Below are positions 35,259-48,800 of a stretch of 64,000 nt of DNA, one piece after another. The position numbers were made by a program, and so were the translations under genes. Position 1 is the stretch's first letter, and the number at the start of each line of letters is the position of its first letter. The notes under the pieces were generated by a model. The model had not been told where the DNA came from, searched no databases, and saw only the letters and a list, made by a program, of their open reading frames with translations. This stretch comes from Antedon bifida (Eukaryota > Echinodermata > Crinoidea > Comatulida > Antedonidae): NCBI GenBank assembly GCA_963402885.1, contig OY727098.1:3467001-3531000 (forward strand), given 5' to 3'.

Positions 35259-36205
35259 CAGCGTTCCGCAACCCTTTTTGACGGCGACCCCCCATGATCA
35301 TATTTTGGGAATTTTCGCTACCCAACATTGCGTATTTGATCTTACCATGGATTAAAGAATAGACATCAAAGATCTTATATACTATTATAGTATATAAATA
35401 AGATCTTTGCTGACATGTATTTGTGTTCTTAGAATTGAGGGCGCTAAGCATAAAATTTACGAGATCGAATCCACAGAAAAAAAAACACTGACTGAACCAA
35501 AAGTTAAGTGACCCAGTACTACTATATGTCATATTGCCTCTCCCTACATCTGGTAATGTCGTGGAAACGACCTCAATGCTGTGGCAGAGACAATGTGTAG
35601 TTTCCACGGCATCACCAGATGCATTGACTTGCCTGTGTGGTGGAACGGGGGACGTATTATTCTGTGAACCCCAAACACAGTAGCATATAGCTTTAACTCT
35701 TTTCCACCACGACCTGCATGGGGTTCCAACCCATGACATCCGTGTTGTTAACACGTTGCTCAGCCGACTGAGCTAACCGGTCATCTTGGATATAAACCGG
35801 TTAATACCAGCTTTGACGGTCATGAATATATTTATAACGTAACGAATTGCGTAATATGAAGGAAGTATAAATAGACTATTGTCAGCTGATCAGTCATTTA
35901 CTTTGTAGCGTAACGTGTAATGCTGCTCTGTTCGAATACTCTGCGTATTTTTTTTTTCAAATGAAATAAATATTGTTTTGTTTATTTTGAAAGATATTGA
36001 GACAGTTAAGTTAATTTAGGAAATAGGTAAGCTATCTTTGCGATTTCTACCGTCATATTATTACATAGTCATGATGCATACACCTTAATCACTATCGTTA
36101 TAATAATCTCTATTAATCGGGCCATAGGCATTTTGTTTCAGTATCGGAAACAATTTCGCGACCCATAATTTTTTTTTTTCGCGACCCATAGGTTGCGGAA
36201 CGGCG
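35259..36205. mobile_element. Non-autonomous hAT-like element (947 bp)
   Basis: Left end CAGCGTTCCGCAACCC, right end reverse-complemented CGCCGTTCCGCAACC (13 of 15 identical). Flanking 8-bp target repeats are CATTTGCA (35251-35258) and CATTAGCA (36206-36213), one mismatch. The CAG-start, TTCCGCAACC terminus and 8-bp target duplication fit hAT. No transposase is seen; the long minus-strand frame at 35152-35754 shows no hAT motif. The right end is shared with 60588-60671. Confidence 0.7.
35710..35782 (-). tRNA. tRNA-Val(AAC)-like sequence inside a hAT-like element
   Basis: The cloverleaf has an acceptor GACCGGT/GCAGGTC with one mismatch, D arm GCTC...GAGC, a four-pair anticodon stem with loop TTAACAA (anticodon AAC), and a T arm ATGGG/CCCAT. 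The T loop is TTGGAAC instead of TTCGAAC, altering the conserved B-box C. I read it as a tRNA pseudogene or SINE head rather than an active gene. Confidence 0.5.
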
Positions 36206-37626
36206 CATTAGCACTTGAAGTGTTGACCTAAAGAGTGGTTGGACAAAACAAAATTGAGAGTAGTTCGCTTGCGCTGGGGTAATGAAATGATCAGTATTTT
36301 ATAATTTAAAAAAAAATCATATTGTGATGGTTTTTTTCAATTTGCTTCATTTCGTATGCTGCAAATATTTCATTTGTACAATGTTAAATATATCCACGAT
36401 AATATCAACTGAATTTTATAATTCATTTTAGGCCTATAATGCTTTAATATTTATCAATGAAATAATATCAATGGTCACATGCAAATATTCATAAAACAAC
36501 ATTTTAATATCGTGTAACATTACCAACTATGTTTAATACGATTCAGTACACACTATTCTTCGTATAATTAAACTCTATTTACGGTGACAAATAGCCTACA
36601 ATAAATAACATTTACCAGCACCAGGCCTACTAATTTCTTATTATTAAATGAAAATTATAGATAGGGCCTACAGTTCCTTGTTCCCTGGAAAAAATAATTG
36701 TTCGTTGACCATTTTACTATAGCACATAATTAACAAGAAATATTTCTTACCAAAAACGCCGCTCATCTCTCTCTACCGTCTACATGCATCTCAATTATTA
36801 TCAGCAAATGTTTTCATAGACTCTCTTTTCCCAGACGTGCTTTGGGGTGTACGCATGCCCAGTCCGTTTTCCAAATACCCATTTTTTAGCCGTAGTGAAC
36901 TAGCTACCACATGATAATTGTGTCCTAATGCTTCCGTTCTCTTGAATATAACTGCCTAAAGGAGCGGCTTGAAAAAAATTAGATGTAACCAATTTGGACT
37001 GAAAAGAAATCTGTAATTTAAAGCAAAAAATCGTTTGTGTGTAGTATTTGTTACATGATCACACACCAAAGTCTCTTTGGTTGGAATTTGAGGGCGCAGT
37101 TTATGATAATATAGGGAACTAAAAACAAAAAAACAAAACAAAGTCAACGAGGACGCGACGAAGAGGAGGAGCATCGGAGGAGAGGACACACATAACTTCA
37201 CACAAATAGAGACGCCTAGGCCTAGATGAGCAAAATCTTCACCTGTAGTTGGTAAGCAAATACAATATTAGGATTAAATCATAAAGTGTCACTTAACTAC
37301 TGAGTAAATCCATGGAAATTACATCCATGCATGGTAAATCTACCACCAGCGCAGCAGCCTCATGTCATGCAGTGATCAGGGCCAGCCAGCAGGGCCTGTC
37401 GCAGGCAGGGGGAAGACGGGACTATACGATACCTAGCCTGGCCTATGTTAATCCAAGCCTACTCAAGTGCTACACTCACCCTTGACCTACTACATTATAT
37501 AGTAGAGGCGTAGTTTGAGAATCTGGCTTACATAAGAAAGGTTTATGGCAAATAGGGTGCGTGGCGCATTATTAAGGAAGGGTTGGGAGCTAACGTCACA
37601 ACGCGTACATGATTTGTTGTTTGTAT

Positions 37627-38007
37627 CAAAGAACTTATAACACAAGAATCTCCTGTTCTTCCATTTGCATTCAAAACACAGTATCGGAGATACAGGGTTA
37701 AAAGGTCAAACTGGGCATTTCGCAGCATGGAGCAGCGCCCCCTCCAAACTAGGAAGTCAATTACTCTATCCCCACCTAGAGTATTAGCAGATCCCCTCTA
37801 TGATTTTGACTTTCTAATTTGATGCGGGCACCCTACTCCTCAGTCAATTACTCTATCCCCCCTAGAGTATTAGCAGATCCCCTCTATGATCCCCTACTCC
37901 ATGGCTCACAATGGCGCCACCCATTAGCTCTATTCTATCCCACAATGCCTTTCGAAATTGTTACGCGCTTCGGACGAACAGGAGATTCTTGTGTTATAAG
38001 TTCTTTG
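37627..38007. repeat. 32-bp perfect inverted repeats around a local duplication
   Basis: 37627-37658 is the reverse complement of 37976-38007 (core CTTATAACACAAGAATCTCC). Between them GTCAATTACTCTATCCCC and CTAGAGTATTAGCAGATCCC occur twice, at 37755 and 37840. Confidence 0.8.
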
Positions 38008-38400
38008 TTTGTATGTACGCTTCCAAACCCTTCCCATCATGCATCGTGCAATGACTTTCCTTGTGAAATCAAGCTATTTGCGATAAACCTTTGAAGATTA
38101 GTATGTTATGCGCATTTAGAACGATTTTAAATTGCAATTTTTCCAAGAATTCCCTACCGCAATTTCAAATTGTGCTGTGCAAAAACACAGTAAGCATAAA
38201 AGTGGAAGCCCCATATTTACTCATCCTTGCGCAATTTCAAATTGTGCGAAACATTCAAATTGCATACATTTTGGGAGGCTTCCGGAGAAATCTAGAGGGT
38301 TGGAACGTCCTCAGTAAGTCTACTCCCCTTCCTCTTATTTCCCAACATCCTGAATCATCCCCTGGTTCCTTTAGTCCCAAACTTTATCAACCTAAAGCCA

Positions 38401-38548
38401 ATTTTCCACTAGGCAATTTTTTTAGCGCTAATCGGAAGCATCAGCTTATACGATGCATACTTATGTTTCCATCTTCCAAACCCGTCTTTACGCATGCATA
38501 TAAGCTGACACTTTCGATTCCCACAAACAAATTTGCCTAGTTGAAAAT
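38401..38548. repeat. Short TIR element (MITE family 4)
   Basis: Left ATTTTCCACTAGGCAATTTT and right end reverse-complemented ATTTTCAACTAGGCAAATTT: 18 of 20 match. Length about 148 bp. Confidence 0.65.
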
Positions 38549-39898
38549 ATGTTTAAAGTCCTCACATGTGCATTAAGATGGTTCGTAGTTTATACTACCA
38601 CTTCGTCGATGATCCAGCTCTGAAGAATAGAAATCTTTTTCTTATCTAGGTCTTTGATAATGAATGACAACAAGCCTTAATTTCCAGGTATGGATCGTGC
38701 GCCAACAATTAGTTCAAATTTCACAGCAGTTAAAGTTGCAGGTATTATGTTTTTTAATATCTTAGCATTATCATACATATTTCTATTGTCTCAAGTGTGG
38801 CTGAATATTTGTATCTAAAATGGTTCTTTTGATGCTTTTCCTCCTTTCCACTACTGCCTCAGTAGTCTTAACAGCTTACTGGTATGTGTGTCTAAAACTC
38901 TCTTTTAGAATTGTATTTTTTTATTATATAAATTGCATGATATTGTGTAGTATTAAAGTAGATTATTTAAGGAAACAGAGTACTAGTAGCAGCCCCGAAG
39001 AAAAAGGATTTATGAGTAGGCTACCTCACACTTGTTATCTGTTCATGCAGCAGAATTCTGGGAGTTGCTATGTGAACCATTCACTTTTTTTAACCCTGGC
39101 CTTGTGCTAAATTAATCCTCTGTTAATTTTTAGGTAAACCATAAAACATAAAATTATTTTATTTAATCAAATAATAATAGATAGATTTATATAGCGCAAA
39201 TAAATGTCTCTATGAGCTCGACAATGAAGAGAAATAATGGAAAACAAAAAGACAAAACCACCAAGCTAGCACCCAAACCAGAGTATGGGGATACACCATA
39301 ACCGCTAACTGAGGATCAGTTATCAAATTATATATCTTAGTTAGTTGTTATTTATTATTTAATTAATAGCCTTGTAAATAATAATCACTGTACTATATTA
39401 TAATATGATAGATTAATATGATTGATTGAAATTAGTTCCTAAATAAATTAATAATGACATTGACAATGAGCTTTAATTAGAAATCTGGCTTGCCACTTTC
39501 ACGTTCACTCTATCATCCCCTGATGTTTACTTATGAATATTGTGCTGACCTGGATTTCAATTAAATTGAATTTCCATACTGGTAATTAAACAGCTGTGTT
39601 CAAATCTATATAATTATAATAATGACTATTATTATAACAAGCCATCACCTTGTTTTATGTCATCTTTCTGTTATTATCAATGTTTATCTACCAATTCTGC
39701 ATGGTATGTTTCACGTTTGATTTGAATCTTTTTTAATAGGTTGTTTGCTGGTATACTAGTGACAACACTGATTTGTCCGTTCACGGATTTTGATGTTGGG
39801 CACAGTTTTTAAATTGTTGCACTTGTGGCTTTTGTTAATTTAATAATAGTTAATTTCCGCATTGTGGTGTTTTATGTTGTCTGATGTAGTTTGTAGAA

Positions 39899-42800
39899 AT
39901 GGCTGAAGTTAAGCAACCAAAATTCACAAAAACAGCTTCAAAAAAGTACCAACAAGGTGAGTGTGTTTCTGTAGTAAACTATTTATGCTTATACAGTATT
40001 TGTATCAGTGTATTTATTTCATTTATAAATATTAATAAGTGTTGTCTACAATTTAAGATCTATTATTTTTCAATATAAAACCAATCTGGGTGTATTTATA
40101 GAGTTCAAATTCATTTATAAATGTTATTCTAGATATGTTTCAAGCCTGGTTAATTATGAATATTAATAAGAAAAAAAAAATGCATCCTTTACTATGTAAG
40201 ATCACAAGTCTGATTTTCTATTGTTTTTCATACAGCTTGTAGGAAAACAACATAACGTCTGGGTGTATTTATAGAGTCTGACTTCATTTATAAATGTCAT
40301 ATTAATTATGAATATTTAAGAGTGTCATCTACAAATTCAATTATAATACTGATTTCAATATAAAACCAGTCTGGTATGCATATTTCTAGCATATGAAATA
40401 ATTTCTAAATGCTATTCAAGAATTAAAATGTTAGATTCATTTTAATTATGAACAATTACTAGGTGTCATCTACAAATTCAAACTAAAAAAAACGTTTTCC
40501 TATTACAATTATTTCGAAACTTAAACAGAAACTCAGTTTTAAGGTAGGTTAAGTGCTAGGACCAAAAGTGCAGTACGTGAGTGTAGAGAAGAGAAATAAG
40601 AAAGTAATAGCCCTAGAGATAAAATAGAGTTTACGATTTGCAACGATTGACGATCAAAGTATGTATATTGGGAAAAGGAGCTTTCCATTTCAGAGACCTA
40701 CCTTTATAACAAGTTAGGTCAGGTCAATCAATGTTTTGTCGGTTCGTCAAAAACTGTGTCAAGTTGATGAATGAGAAAGCATGCCCCAACATCCCTGTAT
40801 GCGCACAATTAAATAACATGACCAAGTCGTCAGTTGTCGTTCGTTGCATATCGAAAGCTTGTTAATATTTCTCTTGTCAGCAACCTATCTAAAAACATAA
40901 ATTTTGACTAGTGGATTATGCACAGTATTATGGCGTGTAAAGTAATTTGCATTTAAACACAATATGCTGGTATTTAACATTGAGAAATTTTAATGATAAT
41001 AAAGAAATGTTTATATTAGGTAAATTTAAGTATTCTATTTAATGTCAATGTTAAAACCCCTTTTTGGGACACCCTATTCAAGGACACCTCTATTATGGGT
41101 ACACGTTGTTGGGTCCCAAATGATTCCCTATAATAGAAGTTTTACTGTACATAAATGAATTTTAAAAATGGAAAATAAAATGCATACTGATATATGTTAC
41201 AGGGGTGTAAATTGTCATTTTTTATTATTGAAGAATCTCTATTAAAGGGAAACCTTTGGGAACCACCAAAGTGTCCCCTTAATAGAAGTCCCCCTGAATA
41301 GGGGTTGGCCAGTAGTGTAAAAACATGTATTTCCAATCATTCATGTTATGGAAAAGTGTCTTAATAGAGGTGTCCCTTGAATAGAGGTGTTCCAAAGTAT
41401 GGCTTCTTTACTGTAGTTTTAATAGCTAGAATATGACAATTTGGTATCATTACAACATTTTAACAATTTAACTAAATCTTGTGTGTATATTCAAAGGTAT
41501 GTTGTTTTATTTAAATTTGTAGCCAAGATTTTTGGCAAGAAGTTTGCGAAAACAAGTAAATTTGTTTACGCTAATCGACTATGGATGAATACAATTCCGA
41601 CACGTGATTGTGACATTCTTATAACATTCCCCGAGAAGACTCAAGATGATACGTTGATGTGGTTACTGTCTCGTTTACGTGCACGTACGCCCGAGATAGT
41701 TGTACAAGTTAGGCATCATGGAAACACAGGAGTTCATGGTTTTTATCTTTCAGCCCACTATGAAAAGTAAGTTCTTATAAATATTACATTTACAAAGATT
41801 ATTCTTCGCTTATGTGATTCTTTTTACATCAGATTCATAGAAATTTCATTAATATTACAAAATCAGAATGGTTAGTAAATAAGCTATACTACTTTAGTCT
41901 GTGACAATCAAAATGTAAAAACAAAACTGTATTGACTAGTTGAAGGTTGAATTTGCACAAGCTGTTTCTGTTTACATGACACACCAGTTATGAGAACTTG
42001 TACAATATAAATAAACAAATAAGTATAAAAAGAAAGAAAGAACAATAAATAAAACGGTACAATAGTAGGCCTACAGTATAGTAGAGAGTGGTGCAGTGTA
42101 TTGGGCACTGACATGCTTTAATAATTGAACCAAAAGGATGTACTGTAACAAAAGATTTACAACGTGTTCGCATTTATATTAATTAAAACTGGAGAACATA
42201 AACTGATAACATAGCTTTACCTGCATATTTTTACAGTTTATTAAAAGGTGCAGAAAATCTAGCACTTCGTAAACCAATTAAAGAAGAATATGGCGGAGGT
42301 TTAAAAGAGTTTACTTGCGAAGAACGAGCAATCTTTGAAGGAATTGATAATCAAACTGAATTTCTCCCGTCACAAGTGAGTGTAATTTTTATGTTATGTG
42401 AACACAGTAAAACAACTGTAAAGCTCTTCTATACTATCAAACATTATGTGACAAAAGAAATGTGATGTGCTCATATATGGACATTATGATGTCATATCAC
42501 TACCATATTTAAGCATATCACCTATCATATTTGGGCACATCACACTTTTTTTTTGTCAAACATGTTTGATAGTGTAGACAGAGCTTTAGTGCAAAGTATT
42601 TTAACTGTACCCCCACCCCTTAAGGCTCCTTCATACATTGAAAAACCAGATGAAGAGGTAAACAAAGTAAATGAAAAGAGGTTTATGGTCATAATATTTA
42701 GTAATTAAAAAAATAAAATTATATATATTCTCTTTATTTCAAAATTAATTAATTGACCAAATGGCCAAATTGCATGTCAACAAATACAAAAAAAAGTGTA

Positions 42801-45800
42801 AGAATAAAAACAGCATTAAAAAGGGAAAAAACAATCAGGCAAAAAAACATATCAAAAGATAAAAAAAGGCAAGAGTATTGTCGGAAGTTGGCATGGATGG
42901 TAAAATAAAGAATTCAATAATTTGATTAAAAAAAGGTCTAACAAAATTCTTTTTCTTAGGACAGACAAGCAATTGTAATGCACATGCTTCAGAATTTAAG
43001 AGCAGTACAGAACGAGAGCCTTGGTAAGATTACCTTCCATGATGGACAACCAATAGGTAAGTTTGTGCGAAGTAAGTACTGCTACAGTACATTCCTATTA
43101 AGGCCAACTCAGTGTCGTACGACGAAACGTCTTTACTCATCAGTGCTGTCTGATTTGAATCCCGACAAGACGAGTAGTCTTGAGATAGCACGGGCATAAT
43201 CTTTAGGTTGCCGAGTTAATTTTCTCCCGACGAGACAACTTGTCCGACATCGTACGAACCTGTCTGAGTTGGCCTTTACAGTAGGCATACTATATAAGGC
43301 ATGTGACGCAGTGTATTAGACGTTGGACTACTGATCATGAGATCATGAGTCCAAATCCAACGCTTGTCGCATTGCTTGTATCATTAGGTAAGACTCTTTC
43401 CTTACATTTGCATCTCTCTACCCAAAATGAATTAATAAATATTAATACGATAAATAAATATTGTATCATGGTTCATTACAATTTTTTAATAGATATGCTA
43501 TCTGATACGTACAGTAGATAATGTAAGAAACACGATAAACATATTATTTGTAATCAAACTAACTATAATGTAATTAAGTATATTCATGATAGCAAAACCA
43601 TTCAAGAAATTACAATAGTTTCTTGTTGCTATGGTTGTTCTTTATTAGAAGGTTGCTTCAAATATCAAACTAATTTATTATGGGTTCTCATCAATGGTTT
43701 CCATTAGGTGAAAGAGACAGACAATAGCTGTTGTTTCTGAAGGAATATTAAATGTCATAGAAGAAATTAGTACTTTTTTGTAATGAGTTAAAATTCTCAA
43801 TGATGACACAATGATGGAATATCTGATATTTTAAAGGAGAGTTATTTTTCTTCACCAAAGGTTGCTGCCAAGAACTTGAAGGCTAATACTTAAATTGACT
43901 TTTCAACCTAGTAATATATTGGTTGTTTATATGTCAATTGTTTAAAGGGGCATTCATAATTACAGGAAATGAATTGTATCCCTAATAGCCTACCCTAATA
44001 GGGATAATCAAAGTTTCTGAATTCCAACCTACTTAACCAACCACACCACACTCATATGAGGTTAAGGCAGAAATCATAAATAGTGCATTACCTAAATTAT
44101 TTTTTAAGATAAAGAATTGCAAGATAGCTGACCTATTTCCTAAATATAACTTGACCTAACCCTCTAAATAATATCTCTCAACTATTAAAAAAAAGACATT
44201 CTATTGATAGCCCACGAACCCAGTGCTCCATTGTCATAGACTAAAGCCTTTACCACTTGAACAAACATTTCAGTTAACAAAACCTGTTGACATGAGGTTA
44301 TTTAATCTCTCTCTATTCTTATATAGTGTCCCCTATAATGTCCTATATTATGTCATAATTATTCTAGTGAATTATTCATGATTTCTGTTTTAAACTCATA
44401 GAAAAAAAAATGATGCATCCCAAACCTGATATTTATTTATCAAATTAACCATATGCTGCAAATGCATTGTATAAATTTGTTTTGAATAAAAATTAAGTTG
44501 CACATTGTTTTTGTTTAAAATATTTGTATATTCTGTTCTCTTATTTTCAGTTTCTGTTCTACTGTCAAAGGGCGTAGTATCACAGGTATTCCCGCTTCAC
44601 AATAATGATGATCTAGCAAAACTGAGACAGACATGGGTACAGGCTGTATTTAAAAAACAACCCTTAGGTAAAATTGTAATCAATAGAAATAATAAATTAA
44701 TTATTCAACTAGTGGATATGTGTATACAGTATGCACTTTATAAATTGACCTATTACTGGGTACAGGCTGTATTAAAAAAAACAACCCTTAGGTAAAATTT
44801 TAATCAATATAAATAATAAATTAATTATTCAACTAGTGGATATGTATACAGTCTTTATAAATTGACCTATTACTAGTATAGCTTGTGATTGGTTATATGT
44901 AGTACATACATCCTTGCGTTGCATTGGGAAGCAAACTTTTGACAAAATGTGATAATTATGAATTTAATACTGTAATTTGTCTTTTTCAGATGAAATAAAT
45001 GATTATTTTGGCGTTAAAATAGCAATGTACTTTGCGTGGCTGGGTCGTTACACTACAGCTTTAATTCTCCCTGCTATTTTTGGTACGATATTATGGATTA
45101 CAGAAAGTAATGATGATGTATGTATACTACTGTCCTTTAATTGTTGATATTAATAGAACACACTAATATGTTTAGAATATTATAATAATCATATTCTTCA
45201 AGCTCATCTCATATTTGTTATTTCTGAAGGATATACAGCGTGCCACTGATTTGAAAATGTAAATCGAAATAACTAAATAGATAAAATATATTTTATTGCA
45301 AGTACTGTAATTATCAATGTTTTATTTTTTTATGTCATTTTTTTATTTTATTCAATTCACAACTAACAGAAAAAAAAACCTCCACTAACAGGCTTCAATA
45401 TCCTTTTCACAGATTCAATATCTGTGTAATTTGTAATTATTACGCTATACCTTAATATTCAATGTAGCCTTTTGTTGTCACGCTCTTTTCAGTGCATCAC
45501 TTTATAATATTAAAGATGTATTGTCCCCCAAAAAAAAAAGAAAAAATAAGATTAATTAAATCTTTGAATAGGTTATTTTGTAGTTTTAATAAAGTTAATT
45601 ACTTCCGTAGAAAAAAAAAATGTTTTCACTTATAAAATAACATAATAAAATTCAACCGAAAATTCATTGGCTGGCAGCCAATTTGACCATTTTTTGCTTT
45701 AAATTACAGTTTTTTCAGATAAATAATTTTTATTTAGATCCAATTTTTGTTCTGTGGATAGTGGATAACTATTATGTGACATTAAAATGGCATATTCAAC

Positions 45801-48800
45801 AGAAAAAAATTGTAAATTATTTTTCAGGGGGACAATACATCTTTAATGCATATTTTCAATTTAAAGTGACTTTATTTTAAAATTCTATTTTTACAAACCA
45901 GATGAACATTTTCAATCATGTTAAAATGAATTCAACATTTCAATTATTATTTTTATAGACAAATCATGATAAGCACATAGTAATCTTCAGTGTTTTCAAC
46001 ATCATCTGGGGTACGCTTTATCTGGAGTCATGGAAACGACGCAGTGCTGAGCTTGCCTACCAGTGGGGTACATTGGACTCTAAACATGAACTTATTACAG
46101 ATCCTCGACCTCTGTACACGGTAACTTTAAAAAATAATTTGTACCAACCAATCACATTTGTATATATATTTATTTATATATATTCGGACCATAAGTAAAG
46201 TTAGTGCAGTTAATTTGTTATCGAATTCAAATTTTATTTTGATTTAACATAGTCAATGAATGCTAGTTAAAACTAAAAACTTTAAACTAGCATCTTTGAC
46301 TATTTCTATTATTATCTGCATCATCTGTATCAAGCACTTTCACCTACTGTATATGACCTATATGATAATTTGTTACATATTTTAGTTAAAGATCCCTTTG
46401 TCAAATTCCAAAAAAAATAAAAAATAAAAGATTTCGAAAAAAAGTGGGTCATTTTGAAGTATCATAATAGTTATTAACTTTCACCAAAAATTAGTCGAAA
46501 AAAAAATCATTTAACTGAAATACAAACGTTTTTTGGTTCAAAAAATAACTTTGACTTCCAGTCAAAGTTTTTGATCAAAACATATCTCATAATGCAACGC
46601 GCTTATTTGGCTACTCTGTATGCATAATCATAAAACTTCCTCGCGATCTGTGTGAAAACACCTTCGCAACTGTGACGAGTTGTAAACAATCCTAATTAGC
46701 ATCATGCATAATGTATAATCATGGTTTGAAATCTTTGTTTACTTTTGCTCACGATAATTTTCCAGAAGAAATGTAATCAGGTTAATTTACCTGTTAATTA
46801 CGTAAAATTGTTGTTTTTGGCTCGAATTTTCGACTTAAAGTGAACAACTTTAATATTACTTTGATATGGCCAATTTAAATTTAGAATATTCTGACCTTCA
46901 TTTTTTTGTGTTTCAAGGGACAATACATCTTTAAAAAGAAAAAAAAATAAAATAAACTGTAATTTAAGCAAAAAATAGTCAAATTGAATGCCAGCCAATG
47001 GGTTTTTGGTTGAAATTAACCATTTATTTTTATTTTTCGGGTTCATTTATTTGTTAATGTTCATTTTTCATGTTTTCATGTTCTTTAAACTCTTATACAC
47101 TAGAAGGTATGTGCATATCAATGTTCTTTTCTGTACACGTCATTGTATATTAATAGGAACATGTTGGTTGTATCTTTGTAGGGTGATTTGTTTGAGAGCC
47201 CTATTTCTGGCAGACCAACTCCGTACTATCCAGCCTGGAAGCGGAACCTCTTTAGATATTTTGTTACTCTGCCTGTTATTTGTCTTTGCATTGTCGTCGT
47301 CTTTCTTTCAATGCTTTCAATATTTGAGCTGCAAGAATATGTAAACAAGAAAATTGATGAAGAACAAATACCGAGGTAAGAAATATTAGTGGTCGAATGG
47401 TGGGGTACATGCATCAAAAGTAGCTGCAAGTTCAGGTCTCGTTGTGGGGACTCGAAAACATTTTTTAAACATCTTTAAACATTATCTTTTTCATCCATTT
47501 GGATTTGAATGAAATTAGCTCATATTCGATCGTCCAAAATTGAAAGAAACCTTTGACACTGTTACAGTCATATGTGACATACCCTCCTGCCTTGCATAAA
47601 GGGAGGTGTCGCTCCTCCACCAGAAAAGACCATTGCAATTGATATGAATTGTACTTCTATTTTATACTATTTATAAGGTGACAAACATATATTTGCTAGT
47701 TTTTATAGAATTTAACACATACAGTGCACCCTACATCAACATTGCATAAAGGGAGGTGTCGCTCCTCCGCCATACTGTATAAGACCATTGCAATTAATAT
47801 GATTATTCATTGTACTTTATATTTATAATGTGGTTTTTTTGTGGTGCCTGAATTGTACCTGCTGATACTAATCTTTGTATCTTTTTTCTTGTTCATAGCT
47901 GGGTAAGCCTTGTACCAAAAGTATTACTAGGAATTTGTATTAACATAACTGAAGATTTCTATAAGAAGATTGCAAAGTGGTTGAACGATATGGAAAACTA
48001 CAGACTTCAAGAAACATATGAAAACCATCTAATAATTAAACTAGTTGTTGTAAGTACAAAACATGTATTACAATTAAGAAAACTTTAGTAATCTTTCTCA
48101 GAAATTGTAGATTTTAAAATAAAGTAAAAACAAGTAAAATAATAGTATAGTAGTAGTAGTAATAATAATAGTAGTACAATATACTATATAACATTTAATA
48201 TTAGTAGTGGAGCTGTAGCTTGGTGGTTAATGTGCTTGCCTTTCAATTCCATGCTCCAGGTTCAATCCTGACCTAGTGCCAGGGTTGTAACTCTTTCAAC
48301 TCACTCCCTAAGCCTCAAATGAGTCTTAGTTTATTAATTATAACATAGTTTATCCATCCTGTAATTGGCGAGTTACTTGCTGTTGGATCTGTATGAATTA
48401 AATAAATAAAATAACATTTTGTTTTCATTTCAGGTGCAATTTATAAATAATTTTTTGTCATTATTTTATGTTGCTTTTTATCTACAAGATATGGCACGAC
48501 TTAGAGCAGTAAGTTTTTAAAATCACAATAGGGTCATCCTTATTTACTATTTTAATCATTCCCGGGAAGGTGTTGGGGGTCTGGGGAGTAATGGAGTACC
48601 AAAATGACCGAAGTTGCACTGGGAATGTTTGAAACTACATTTGAAAACCTTCACAGAGGGGTTGTGGGTTGGGAGTAATTTCAACATAACCTTTCTCTAG
48701 TCAATAATATAATGTTTTACAGAAAAAAAACATTTCTGCATAGCTTACAGTATGTATTTGTTTTTCAACTTCTGCAGACACTAGCTACACTTTTCATCAC

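Larger units (their letters stand above)
36206..39898. other. Intergenic region and probable 5' UTR/promoter area of ANO8
   Basis: No supported coding exon. It holds a 32-bp inverted repeat pair (37627/37976), a local duplication (37755-37805 and 37840-37890), a MITE (38401-38548) and duplicated GCAATTTCAAATTGTGC phrases (38159, 38229). The ANO8 start codon follows an AG acceptor at 39896, so a non-coding first exon should lie somewhere here; I could not place it. Confidence 0.45.

Noticed and set aside
35152..35754. 200-codon minus-strand open frame
   Set aside because: Overlaps the hAT-like element ends and the tRNA-like sequence; composition is not protein-like and no transposase motif is seen.
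38820..39110. 96-codon plus-strand open frame upstream of ANO8
   Set aside because: No family recognised; hydrophobic start arises from AT-rich sequence and there is no splice link to ANO8.
45683..45880. Open frame in ANO8 intron 6
   Set aside because: AT-rich chance frame; the phases of the flanking exons join directly without it.
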